Shown here piece by piece: positions 7,205 through 16,254 of a stretch of DNA of 18,242 bases (positions are counted from its first letter, which is position 1; the number at the start of each line of letters is the position of its first letter). The translations under genes and the position numbers were made by a program. A model generated the notes under the pieces. It saw only the letters and a program-made list of their open reading frames with translations, was not told the DNA's origin and searched no databases. The stretch comes from Stephanodiscus triporus (taxonomy: Eukaryota > Bacillariophyta > Thalassiosirophyceae > Thalassiosirales > Thalassiosiraceae), in assembly GCA_036939755.1 (NCBI GenBank), contig JALLAZ010000267.1, positions 1 through 18,242 of the forward strand, written 5' to 3'.

Positions 7205-10200
7205 TCATCTTTGAAGTTTCATCGCCACACAACGTTGCAATTCCAGCGAATTGTTAATTATCACTCCTTTTAAACCTCCTTTCATGACCGGATTCCTAAC
7301 CCTCTCGCGCCTTTCCAAAGACAAATCAACGAACATCTTGGCAGCGTCATCTCGTTTCTTCTTTGCATTGGGTAATAAGTGGTAAACACGAGCCTGGAGG
7401 TAGTACACTTGTCGTAACCGTTGAATGTCCTCTATTTGTTCAAAGTGAAGTGCTGACTGTTTCAGTTCGGCCAGTGCAGTTTTTCTCAGCTCGATCGCGA
7501 TAGAATCATGTTGACTGCGCTTCTCCATGCCACCGCCACCACCACCATCTTCGCGATCTTCGCTTGATTGAGACTTCTCCCTCGCCGTCGCCTCGGCAAG
7601 GTTGCACTTTGCCAAATTCAAGAATGCCTCGCCCTGGAACCAAACATGACCATGTTGCATCACCAAAGGCATAGCAGCCCGGATTGCAGCGCGTGCCTTT
7701 TGACTCCTTTGTACTCCTCCTCCGCCGATGTAGAGGAATACCTTCGCCAATGTCGACAATGCCAAGGCACGGAGAGAATCCATGGAGCATCGTTCCGATA
7801 ATTCCAAACATTCCAGCAATGGCGGGAGGGCACGTTCCGGTGCTCTGGTTGGCGCACACTCCAAATGGATCAATGCAAGTTGGAGTAAGTTCCATCCGTG
7901 ATGGAACGACAATCCGTGTCGATTCGCCAACCAGCAAGCACGGCGTGTGCAAATCTTGGCTTTATCATATTCTCCACGCTGGCGGCACAAATGCGACGAC
8001 TGCGTGAGAAATGTGAGCGCACTTTCAACTGCCGGCAACGTTCCTCCGCCCACCGACGACGGAGGACACGGGAATGCGGCACAATTGGCAAGAAGGGTGT
8101 TCATGCCTTGGGCAAGGGAAAGATCGCATGAGCGTACCGACCATTCGTGTAGGGTAGAGGATGCTACAGATGAAGATGAAATCCATTCTGAGTTGCCAAG
8201 CGATATCAGGCGGTTGAGAATGGCGGCATACACCTCTCCACGGCGACGGTGGCCCGTCCTGCTACTCTGCCAGACATCTAATCCCGGCCCGTAAGCAAAT
8301 GAGGACAGCACTCGATTAATTGCCATGGACTTTATCTTTTTGTCACCGCCATTCTCGCCGTACATTGCAGCACAGGACGACAACGATGCCAACGACGCAT
8401 GTCCGGTAGACTCCCACAGACCAGCGATGGCGATGTTCTGTCGAGGTAGGATGCTCGTTGCCTCGGAGGGGATCATGTTGTAAATATCCGTGGGGGCAGG
8501 CTGACCCAATAACGACATCGTTGCTGATGCTCCACGATGATGATGGCTGAGGTGGCCGATGCGACCGTGGCCGGTAGCTGTTGATAATGACCCTCCGCTG
8601 CCCAATGCAGGCATTCTGCCCGCGCTCTCGATGCTGTCCCATGTCAACGATGAGACGCACTCATAGGAAGACTCGCCTTCATTGCCAACCAAGGCATCGT
8701 AGCCGTCTCCAGATCCCGCAACATGTCGTCGATACGCCAGCCTTCGCGCTAATTCCAACGACGCGTGCGCCGCCAAAGACGATAATCCGCGTTCCGACGC
8801 CCGAGCTCGACATCGAAGTAGCATTGCCTCCTCCTCGTCGCGACGACGACGGCGGCCGCCGACAGTAGACGGCATGGGTGCGAGGGGACGAAAAAATCTA
8901 TTTCTCGCGAGGACACCGCCACCGACGCAGCCATCGACGCCGCCGATTTTGGTGAACACGCTAGAATTTCTCCCCGCACTACCGCCTCCATCACTGTAGC
9001 CTCCCAGGGTCGAGCTCACAAACGCCATCCACGCATTCGCGAAACAAACGCACTCACTGTCCCCGCTCTGCTGCGCGACTCTAATCGCCTCCTCGGTGGC
9101 CTGCAGCGACAATCGCGCGTACCCGAATCGATAGTACGTCTGGGCAAGCAATATCGCGGCGTATTGCATCACGTTCGACTCCTTGAGATCTTCCCGGAAG
9201 TTTGATTGCCATTACCCCCGACGCCGCCCCCGCCCCCCACCCGCTGCTGCTGCTGCTGCTGGTGCCCCAGGTTGAGTATCCCGCCCGTCATGCCGCCGGT
9301 GATCCCGCCCATGCCGCTCGCCATCGTTCCCATGACGCCAGTCGTCGCGATCGTACCCGCCCCCGCCTCCGAGCCGGCGGCGGCGGAGGCGGACGCCTGC
9401 ATCATCAGCGCGCGCTCGGCGCGTTCCTTGCGCTCGTGTATCATAGCGTAATCGAAGTAGCGATGTAGGCTCTCGAGGGCGCGCGTGCGGTATCCGCTCG
9501 CGAGGGAGGAGAGGAATTCGAGGAAGTGGATGGAGGGACACTCCGGATGCGTCTCCAGGAGGTTGTACAATCGTCGTTCGTCGAAGCGACGGCGACGACT
9601 GCGACGACGAGGACGACCGCCGAACGCGGCGGACGACGGCGCGCGTGGGGGACCCGACCGCGACGATCGCGACCCCCCCCACGACAACGGCGGTGCATCA
9701 AAATCGCGATCGAGGCAGGCGTTGCGAACGATCCGTTCGATCTGCGGCGAGGACGGGAGCCAGTCGCGCGACGACGTCCCGGAGGGACGGATCACCGTCC
9801 AGCCGCGAGGGTCCGCGCCGTCGCCGGCCGCGCCGTCCCCGTCCGCGGCGTCCTCTGGATCCCTCCGTCGTCGCCGCGACGACGACGACGACGACGACGA
9901 CGTCTCCTCCGCGACGAATTCCCTCAGGGCATCCCATAGTCGTCCAAGGGACTCGAAGGGTATTTCCTCCATGCCGAGACAGAGCCTGCGTAGGTAGACC
10001 CCGAACGCCGATTCGCCGTCGAGGGAGATCGACATCGTCGGACGATAACCGACGTGCGTCCCCATCAGGAGCGCGTGCCACGAGTCGAGGAGGTTCATCA
10101 GGTGATCCACCGATTCGGACGCCGAGCGCAATGCCGACAGGAGGGCGCGGGAGGGGGACGACCTCCCCCTCCTCACCGCCCCCGCTCCGCCCCTACCGCC

Positions 10201-10851
10201 ACCGCCGTCGCGCCGTCCGTCGTAAAACGCGGCATCGATCCGATCCAATAGCGTCGACAGCCCCTCCGTGCAAAATCCCAGCGACCCGGCGTGGACTCGA
10301 TCGAGCCGCGGTCCCCGCCCGGGGAGGGACGGGGCAATGTCGTCGAAAGACGTACCGCCGCGCCCGACGTCGTCCTCCCCGCGGCCGGGCGGCCGTTCGT
10401 CCGCCTCGTCGTATTCGCGGATGGGATCCACCATGAAATAATCTAGGAGGGGGTCGTCTTCGCGTCGACCTACCGCGAGATAGTCGTCGTCGTCGTCTTT
10501 GTTGTCGTGATCGTCGTCGTAGTCGAAGATTCCTCCGAGGGAATAATCCAAGACGACGTATCCCTCGTCCTCGTTCACGACGATCTGATGCAACAGCGAC
10601 GTCAGTCGCAGTCGCCACTCGGCGTCGGACCGGGGCCTCCGGCTCCCCCCATAGTAGTCGTCGTCGTCGTCGTCCGAGCCCCCGTCATCACCGTCCTCGG
10701 TCGAGGGGGGACGGTCGTCATCGTCGTCGTCGTCGTCGTCGTTGTCGCACCGCGAGTTCAGCGCTGACAACGGAGAGTCGGGATCGGAGTAGAGCGAGAT
10801 TAGAGTGCCGACGGCGATGGAATGGGGGGTGGGAAGCTCGGCCATGGTCAT
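7205..10851 (-). CDS. Anaphase-promoting complex subunit 5 (APC5), two exons
   Basis: TPR-type scaffold subunit of the APC/C ubiquitin ligase, which drives mitotic exit in the nucleus and cytoplasm. Exon 1 is 10851-9241 and exon 2 is 9181-7205. A 59-nt GT-AG intron (9240-9182) joins the two frames, giving 1195 residues against roughly 750 in animals. APC5 hallmarks: TPHSIAVGTLISLY at about 8-21 matches the family's TPxKIAVLxLL; a segment with VYLRR and FESLGRLWDALREF near 280-315; a FLEFL..LHRYFDYA block near 441-477; and, across the intron, MQYAAILLAQTYYRFG followed by ATEEAIRVAQ..GD. Extra length comes from poly-Asp near residues 37-70, Ser/Arg runs, a Gly/Met stretch and poly-Gln next to the intron. 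ATGs at 10851 and 10845 are both possible. Divergent from the ABC transporter. Confidence 0.88.
9243..9261. repeat. CTG/CAG triplet run encoding poly-Gln in APC5
   Basis: About six CTG triplets on the plus strand read as CAG codons (Gln) on the minus strand. The run ends right at the proposed intron donor of APC5. Confidence 0.8.
9877..9902. repeat. GAC triplet run encoding poly-Ser in APC5
   Basis: Eight or so GAC triplets on the plus strand. On the coding minus strand they read as TCG codons (Ser), followed by an Arg run. Confidence 0.8.
10714..10746. repeat. GTC triplet run encoding poly-Asp in APC5
   Basis: Near-pure GTC triplets on the plus strand read as GAC codons and give the poly-Asp stretch near the APC5 N-terminus. 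Shorter GTC runs follow the same pattern near 10480-10520 and 10655-10673. Confidence 0.8.
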
Positions 10852-11173
10852 AGAGATAGAGTACGATAGAGAGTTATCGTACCTTAAATAATTGGCATCT
10901 CATTTCGGATACAATTCGGATACATTCCAGAACTTCCCTCATCCAAGTTAAGAGGGGAGGAACTCACATAAAGAATGCTAAGGTAGGAAAGGGAAAGCTT
11001 TCTCGGAAAGAGAGAGGGAAAGGCGACAACAAACCGTTGAGCTAGCCGCCGCCGGGGCCCGGCGGGGGGGAAAGTTCCGTCGGTGCGCCCAAGAAAATTC
11101 TTCCCTCCACCTTTACTACCTAAACATTCCCTCTCTGTCCTGGTGGATGAAGAGGAAACAGCGATAAGTAAGA
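10852..11173. promoter_or_regulatory. Bidirectional intergenic promoter region, APC5 / ABC transporter
   Basis: 322 bp between two divergent start codons. It holds a GC-rich near-palindrome at 11049-11065 (arms CCGCCGGG and CCCGGCGG around one G), followed by a G-run. Purine-rich GAAAG/GAGAGGG tracts lie near 10985-11030. No classical TATA box is evident. The region probably contains both transcription starts. Confidence 0.5.
11049..11065. repeat. 17-bp GC palindrome between divergent genes
   Basis: CCGCCGGG (11049-11056) is an exact reverse complement of CCCGGCGG (11058-11065) with one central G. It could be a protein-binding site or a hairpin in the 5' untranslated region of the ABC transporter. 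Confidence 0.5.
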
Positions 11174-13507
11174 ATGGACGAGGTATCTCGCGGCGTTTTT
11201 GTTCCATTCGGCGTCTCTCCGACCGCCCCCCCGGCAAGGAAGAACACCACCGCCGTCCCCGACGGAGCCGCCTCCGCGTCGTCGTCGACGACATCCGACC
11301 GGGGAGGAGAGAAGCAGGGCGCGGCGAGGATGGATCGCGCGGAGGATCATCGCGAGCGTATGAATCTCGACGTCGACCGCGACGACAACGACCGCGACGA
11401 CAGGCGAAGGAGGGACGACGAGGATCGCAGTCTTCGCCTGCGCGAGCAATTCCGCTCCTTCCGGGAGATGGCATCGCCGTACTTTCGCGAGAACCGCGAC
11501 GGTCGGCGTCTGCTCCTCGCGATCGTATTCCTCACCCTCGCGAATTCGGCCGTGCGCGTCTTCTTCTCGTACCTCGCCCGCGACTTTTGGTCCGCGCTCC
11601 AGGACAAGGACGCAGACACGTTCTACGACGTCATGTTCAAGTTCCTCGGGGCCATGATCGTCCTCGCGCCGATCAACGTGGCATACAGGTATCAGAGGCA
11701 GAAGCTCGCGATCGCGTGGAGGAAGTGGATGACCGGACGAGTGTTGAGGCTGTACTTCTCGAACAGGGTGTATTACATGCTCGAGAGGCGATCGTCGTTG
11801 TCAACGTCGACGTCGGGCGTTGTCGTCGACGCGAATGCGGCGAAGTCGGCGCACCCCAACGACGAGACCGCGACGAGGGAGGTGGACAACCCCGACCAGC
11901 GCATATCCGAGGACATCAGGAGCTTCACGGAATTCAGCCTCTCCTTCTTCCTCACCATCATAACGTCCGTCATAGATCTGGTCTGCTTCAGCTTCATACT
12001 CTTCACAATCATGCCTCAATTATTCATCGCCATACTCCTCTTCGCCACGGTCGGGACGGTGTTGACGGTCGTCATCGGCAAGGTCCTGATACGGCTGAAT
12101 TACGAAGCCCTGCGCAAGGAGGCCGACTTCAGGTTTTCGCTCGTGAGGGTACGCGAGAATTCAGAGAGCATCGCGTTCTACGCGGGAGAGAACGTCGAGG
12201 AGAGGGAGACGGATCGAAGGTTCGAGAACGTCATCGACAACATGTCGTTGATAAACGTCGCGCAGCGGAACCTGGACTTCGTGACGACGTACTACAATTA
12301 CCTAACGTGGATATTGCCAATCATGGTAATCGCGCCTCAGTACTTCGCTGGAAACGTCGAGCTTGGCGTCATATCTCAGGCGAGTTCGGCGTTCGGGCAC
12401 ATACTCGACGACATGTCGCTCATCGTCAACTCCTTCACCGACATCAGCCAATTCAGCGCGGGCATCGCTCGGCTGCATTCCTTCCTGGGAGCGATAGCGA
12501 AGCTGGATCCCCAGAGGGTGTCCACGACCTCGCTGTTGGGCTTACACGTCGATGAAAACGACGGAGCGATCTTGAGAGGAGGCGAACGAATGTCGTACAC
12601 TACTCCGGCGGTCGCCATTCGGGTCAAAGAAGTCGATCCGGCACTAGACCGTTTGGGGACGATAAGTCCTGGTTCCTTTTCGTCCCCGTCTCGACCGTCA
12701 ACGATACTATCGATCGATCGACTTTGCTTGGCCACTCCCGACAATAAGCGATTGCTCATTCTGAACCTTAACCTCTCGCTCCCGAGCGGGAAGAACCTCC
12801 TCATCGTGGGCGCCAGCGGATCCGGCAAGTCATCGCTACTGAGGGCAATCGCGGGACTGTGGAGCACCGGGGAGGGAGAAATCGTCCGCCCCCGCTCAGA
12901 ACACGTCTACTTCTTGCCGCAAAGACCATACTGTCCGCCCGGATCGCTACGCGATCAACTCCTCTATCCAAGCACGGAACACACGGATGATCACTTCGCG
13001 CTGACGGGGATCGACGGGAGCGAGCATCGTCCGGACGGAGGACCGAGACCCAAGGACGAGCGACGGCTCTACAAGGACTGGACCGACGACGACCTGTTGG
13101 GGGTGTTACAAAGTGTGGACCTCCCGCACTTGGCGGGTAGGGCGGGCGACGGCGACCCGTATCGCGGACTTGATGCAGTGATGGATTGGGGTAACACCCT
13201 GTCGTTGGGCGAACAGCAGCGTTTGGCGTTCGGCAGGCTCGTTATAAATCGTCCGAGGTTAGTGATAATGGACGAGAGCACGTCGGCGTTGGATGTTCCA
13301 GCGGAGACGAAAATGTACAACTTGTTGAAAGATTTATCTTCTGGCGGGGAACAAGGGGCGAGAAGATTGACATACGTCTCGGTCGGGCATCGCCCTACGC
13401 TGTTGGCTCATCACGACTTGAAATTATCATTGGGAGGTGGTTCAGGATTCGTCAGCGAGATACCATCCAACGCGTGTATGGTAGACGAAGGATTCATTTT
13501 GAGCTGA
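11174..13507 (+). CDS. ABC transporter, ABCD/SbmA-like half-transporter
   Basis: Single-exon 777-residue half-transporter, probably acting as a dimer. Residues 1-95 are low-complexity and Asp/Arg-rich with no clear targeting signal. The membrane domain (about 100-440) starts with hydrophobic segments near 112-132 and 152-172, with further ones near 255-305 and 371-393. It contains the RENSESIAFYAGE block typical of the ABC_membrane_2 family (YddA, BacA/SbmA, peroxisomal ABCD, plant chloroplast ABCD2). The ATPase domain has Walker A GASGSGKS (546-553), a PQRPYCPPGSLRDQLLYP Q-loop region, signature LSLGEQQR (676-683), Walker B VIMDES (Asp700, Glu701) and H-loop His739. All catalytic residues are present. 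LSLGE instead of LSGGE is usual for the bacterial/chloroplast branch. Relatives carry fatty-acyl derivatives, peptides or cobalamin; the substrate here is unknown. Confidence 0.88.
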   Translation: MDEVSRGVFVPFGVSPTAPPARKNTTAVPDGAASASSSTTSDRGGEKQGAARMDRAEDHRERMNLDVDRDDNDRDDRRRRDDEDRSLRLREQFRSFREMASPYFRENRDGRRLLLAIVFLTLANSAVRVFFSYLARDFWSALQDKDADTFYDVMFKFLGAMIVLAPINVAYRYQRQKLAIAWRKWMTGRVLRLYFSNRVYYMLERRSSLSTSTSGVVVDANAAKSAHPNDETATREVDNPDQRISEDIRSFTEFSLSFFLTIITSVIDLVCFSFILFTIMPQLFIAILLFATVGTVLTVVIGKVLIRLNYEALRKEADFRFSLVRVRENSESIAFYAGENVEERETDRRFENVIDNMSLINVAQRNLDFVTTYYNYLTWILPIMVIAPQYFAGNVELGVISQASSAFGHILDDMSLIVNSFTDISQFSAGIARLHSFLGAIAKLDPQRVSTTSLLGLHVDENDGAILRGGERMSYTTPAVAIRVKEVDPALDRLGTISPGSFSSPSRPSTILSIDRLCLATPDNKRLLILNLNLSLPSGKNLLIVGASGSGKSSLLRAIAGLWSTGEGEIVRPRSEHVYFLPQRPYCPPGSLRDQLLYPSTEHTDDHFALTGIDGSEHRPDGGPRPKDERRLYKDWTDDDLLGVLQSVDLPHLAGRAGDGDPYRGLDAVMDWGNTLSLGEQQRLAFGRLVINRPRLVIMDESTSALDVPAETKMYNLLKDLSSGGEQGARRLTYVSVGHRPTLLAHHDLKLSLGGGSGFVSEIPSNACMVDEGFILS

Positions 13508-13667
13508 TAGCGCTGGTTGCAGTTGCTACACGACTCAGCTAAACATCTAAGGATGGATATCGACAGGGTCCAAATGATCACAAACCTCATAGAAGTTGAC
13601 TGAGCCAAACCAGAACAGTTCGCTTCGACCAAAATTTTCATTCCTCTTCACACACTCACACCCCAAA

Positions 13668-13892
13668 ATGGACATCCTTACTGTAGAGACCCTCGACGGA
13701 ATCGTGAAGGCACTGGAAGGCGGATCTACGAACTTCGACCAGAAAGGACATGTGGCTTCCCAGCCATCTCGGCAGATGAAGCCAGAGGGGATCTACGACG
13801 GCGGCAATGACAGATTGCCTCGCCCTCTTTCGCCAGCACGTCACTGGCTTTGGAGCATCGTCAGTTGCACCACTCCTCCTTCTCTCCAATAG
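13668..13892 (+). pseudogene. Short ORF, possibly a gene fragment with a frameshift
   Basis: ATG at 13668 follows a pyrimidine/CA-rich leader and opens a 74-residue frame beginning MDILTVETLDGIVKALEGG, ending at TAG 13890-13892. The last 30 residues look less protein-like. In a neighbouring frame, 13828-13926 gives a hydrophobic run of about 35 residues ending at TGA 13924. This could be a decayed gene, a small gene, or chance. No family is recognised. Confidence 0.25.
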
Positions 13893-14476
13893 CGGCTTAC
13901 AACAGGGACGTTTGGAGCGTTCATGATTAAGGATGTGGTGGCGTGTCTTCTTCTGTAAATTCTTAAAGTTAATGCTATATTTTGTTTGAATTGGTGATTG
14001 TTCGAATACCGAACACAATGTCATCATTTAGAATTCATCCTGTTACCACTGCCAATGGTTCAGGGTGGGACACCCCCCACCCGATCAACATCATCGACGC
14101 GATCCCTTGCCCTCGCCTCGTCCGACGATGGCAATCCGAGCGCGGCGAATAGGGCCACGTCGTGGAGGTTGCAAGACCCTGCGCGCCGATCCGAACCTCT
14201 CCGACGATCCTCCGAGGACTCGGTCAAGATGTACCTAACTAGCGATGGCGAGCCCCATCCATCTCGGTCATGCCGTTTTTACCGACGCCGCCGTGCAGTC
14301 CCAACGCGCATCGCAACGATGTGTCGCCGACGAGGTCGGTTGTAATCGACGATCGCTTCGCATAGAATATGCCGCGCCATAAATTTATGTTGTCGGGCGC
14401 GCGTATTTACCTATGTAGCGGGTGCAGCTCTTTCAGGGGAAACAACATCATAACCACACAGACACAAAAACCAGCG

Positions 14477-14623
14477 ATGCCATCATCCGACCACCGCCAT
14501 CCCCCCTCTCTCCCAACACCAAGCGAAAATATTCTCCCTCCTTCGCCACGGTTGTCGCAGAAGCAGTTTGTCGAAGTAATTCTACATCTCGCGGCGTTTG
14601 ACCAGCGGAGCAACTCCTATCAG
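14477..14623 (+). other. Candidate 5' exon of the H3-like-repeat gene
   Basis: An ATG at 14477 opens 49 codons ending CAG before a GTGCAC donor (14624). Joining to the AG at 14754-14755 keeps the frame of the downstream gene and would make a 418-residue protein. The implied 132-nt intron is longer than the other introns here, and the exon is Pro-rich. An 83-nt intron ending at 14706 fits better in size but breaks the frame. The downstream ATG (14720) therefore remains the default start. Confidence 0.2.
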
Positions 14624-14719
14624 GTGCACGAAGGTTGAAAAATCAGCCTCCCCGGCTAATTACATCTTTCGTCCTCCGACCTCCGATTATTGCCATCGAC
14701 AAGCAGAAAATCAATTGAA

Positions 14720-15865
14720 ATGTCTCACTGCTACAAACACAAACCAACACAAGAGGAAGATGATAATCTATTCCTAGCCACCGGTTTCCGTTTTCTCCAC
14801 TGCCAGGAGAGAGGATTTCCCTTTCCATGGTGTGCAAAAAAGTCAAAGAAGGGTTGGATTATAAGAGACTATCCTCCTGCTCCAATGCATCAATCAGACA
14901 ATGGCGTTGAATTTCGTGGGTGGAGGACAGCAGAAAAAATGTATCGTGGCAGAGAGATGCTACTGCAGCGTGTGCGTAACAGGTTAGATCAAGAACATGG
15001 GAAGTCTGCGGGCACGAGCGAAAGTGGAAGGAACGGACGTGATGGAGCTTTGAAAAGATCAAAAGTAAAAAAATCCGATATCCTACCAGTGTCTCATTGG
15101 TTTCGTCATACAGAGCAAGCGGCCAAGGCTCGATATTCTCAGGCTAGAGAGGAAGAGTTCCAATCTTTCCTAAGAGAAAAGATGAAAGAGCATGCATTGC
15201 AGAGGGATCAAGAGCTGCAAAGAAAGACACAAGATGAACAGAAGGGAACAGTGGATTTGCACCAAATATGCCAGCTAAAGGGATTTTCATCCGCTGACGT
15301 CAATAAAATGCCCGCCGCAAGTCATCCTTCAATATCTCCCCTTCGAAAAAAACACAAGAAAATGATACCGAAGAGGAATCAGCAATATAGCAGTTCGGTC
15401 ATTCTCGGTGAAGACCCTGAACTTGACCAAATGATTGAGAACATAGTGCTTAAATTCACACACGAATGCACTGACTCGAGCAATGCAGGGGGGGTAGAAT
15501 TTGATGGCAGCGCAATATCAGTCTTGAGAGAAGCGGCAAAAGATACTTTAAATACTATGACCAACCAAGGGCACAATGTTGTGGACGACTGTCAGATTGT
15601 CACCAAGAAGACAAATGATGCAGCGTTCGACGACGAGGCATCATTCGCAAGATACAACTCTACAGCCGATGGAAAGACCAACATGCAAATCCATAATCTA
15701 AAGGACGATGAGGAGGTGACTGACAATCGAATCTCTCACATGATTAAGGAGCTCATAGGTGAAATAGAACAGGACTCTGATTGCCACTTCGATGGAGGCG
15801 CACTTGAAGCTTTGAAGGAAGCGACGAAAGATATTGTATCGAAGGATGACGGGTTTGAATTTTGA
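14720..15865 (+). CDS. Uncharacterised protein with two histone-H3-like helix pairs
   Basis: 381 residues from ATG 14720; an in-frame TTG at 14690 is not needed. The N-terminal region (about 20-75) is aromatic and basic, with GFRFLHC, GFPFPWC and GWIIRDYPP. The middle (about 120-190) is a charged Gln/Glu/Lys/Arg coiled coil, followed by a Lys-rich patch that could be a nuclear signal. Residues 238-280 and 341-375 repeat one pattern: MI(E/K)(N/E)(I/L)I-like helix, then a hinge, then FDG(S/G)A(I/L)..L(R/K)EA(A/T)KD. Histone H3 has the same spacing (REIAQDF, then FQSSAVMALQEA). Neither copy is followed by the H3 LFED/helix-3 region. This suggests half histone folds, perhaps pairing with each other or with a partner. 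Function unknown; the histone link is my reading by eye. Confidence 0.75.
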   Translation: MSHCYKHKPTQEEDDNLFLATGFRFLHCQERGFPFPWCAKKSKKGWIIRDYPPAPMHQSDNGVEFRGWRTAEKMYRGREMLLQRVRNRLDQEHGKSAGTSESGRNGRDGALKRSKVKKSDILPVSHWFRHTEQAAKARYSQAREEEFQSFLREKMKEHALQRDQELQRKTQDEQKGTVDLHQICQLKGFSSADVNKMPAASHPSISPLRKKHKKMIPKRNQQYSSSVILGEDPELDQMIENIVLKFTHECTDSSNAGGVEFDGSAISVLREAAKDTLNTMTNQGHNVVDDCQIVTKKTNDAAFDDEASFARYNSTADGKTNMQIHNLKDDEEVTDNRISHMIKELIGEIEQDSDCHFDGGALEALKEATKDIVSKDDGFEF

Positions 15866-16254
15866 TCGCCTGATGAGTAGCAACCGTCAGATTAACGTTG
15901 GTACTATTCTGCGAGAGTCAATAGGATTGTACGATATACCCCATCCTCTCCTCGTACTTGAGCCTGTATTAATTATTGTTGTCAACATTTGCGTTGGGGG
16001 TGAATAAGACAAATAATAGAAGTGAGCAATCGGTGGTGCCAGAATGTGGCAACCCATACAATACTCGAAAGGATGTAGGCATATATTTGTAGGAGTGATG
16101 ATATTTCTCTTTCTTTGCCTGTTCAAATAATGTTATGGGTAGGTGTTCTAGTATGTAATCAAATATGCATTCTGTTACTGCTACTCGTTATTGTGTCATC
16201 TGATGTGATCGTTGGCGGTATCGACGACAACTGATTCTCATCCTTGGTCTGGAG
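15866..16254. other. Convergent 3' intergenic region
   Basis: 389 bp of AT-rich sequence between the stops of two converging genes. No coding frame, RNA gene or repeat is evident; probably 3' untranslated regions and polyadenylation signals. Confidence 0.6.

Larger units (their letters stand above)
13508..14719 (+). other. 1.2-kb stretch without a convincing complete gene
   Basis: Downstream of the ABC transporter. It holds a short ORF at 13668-13892 (listed separately), an AT-rich spell near 13930-14040, and a GC-rich patch near 14060-14370 with only broken open frames. An ORF at 14477-14638 may be a leader exon of the next gene. The GC-rich patch looks like decayed coding sequence: short protein-like runs in different frames are interrupted by stops. 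No family is recognised. Confidence 0.4.

Noticed and set aside
9645..10436. 263-codon plus-strand open frame opposite APC5
   Set aside because: Pro/Arg/Thr-rich shadow produced by GC-rich triplet repeats; the opposite strand carries clear APC5 motifs.
11083..12555. 490-codon plus-strand frame overlapping the ABC transporter
   Set aside because: Arg/His-rich, no domain, and entirely within the transporter region in another frame. The transporter frame has all ABC motifs.
15887..16126. 79-codon minus-strand frame between converging genes
   Set aside because: AT-rich, no motif, and sits where two 3' untranslated regions are expected.
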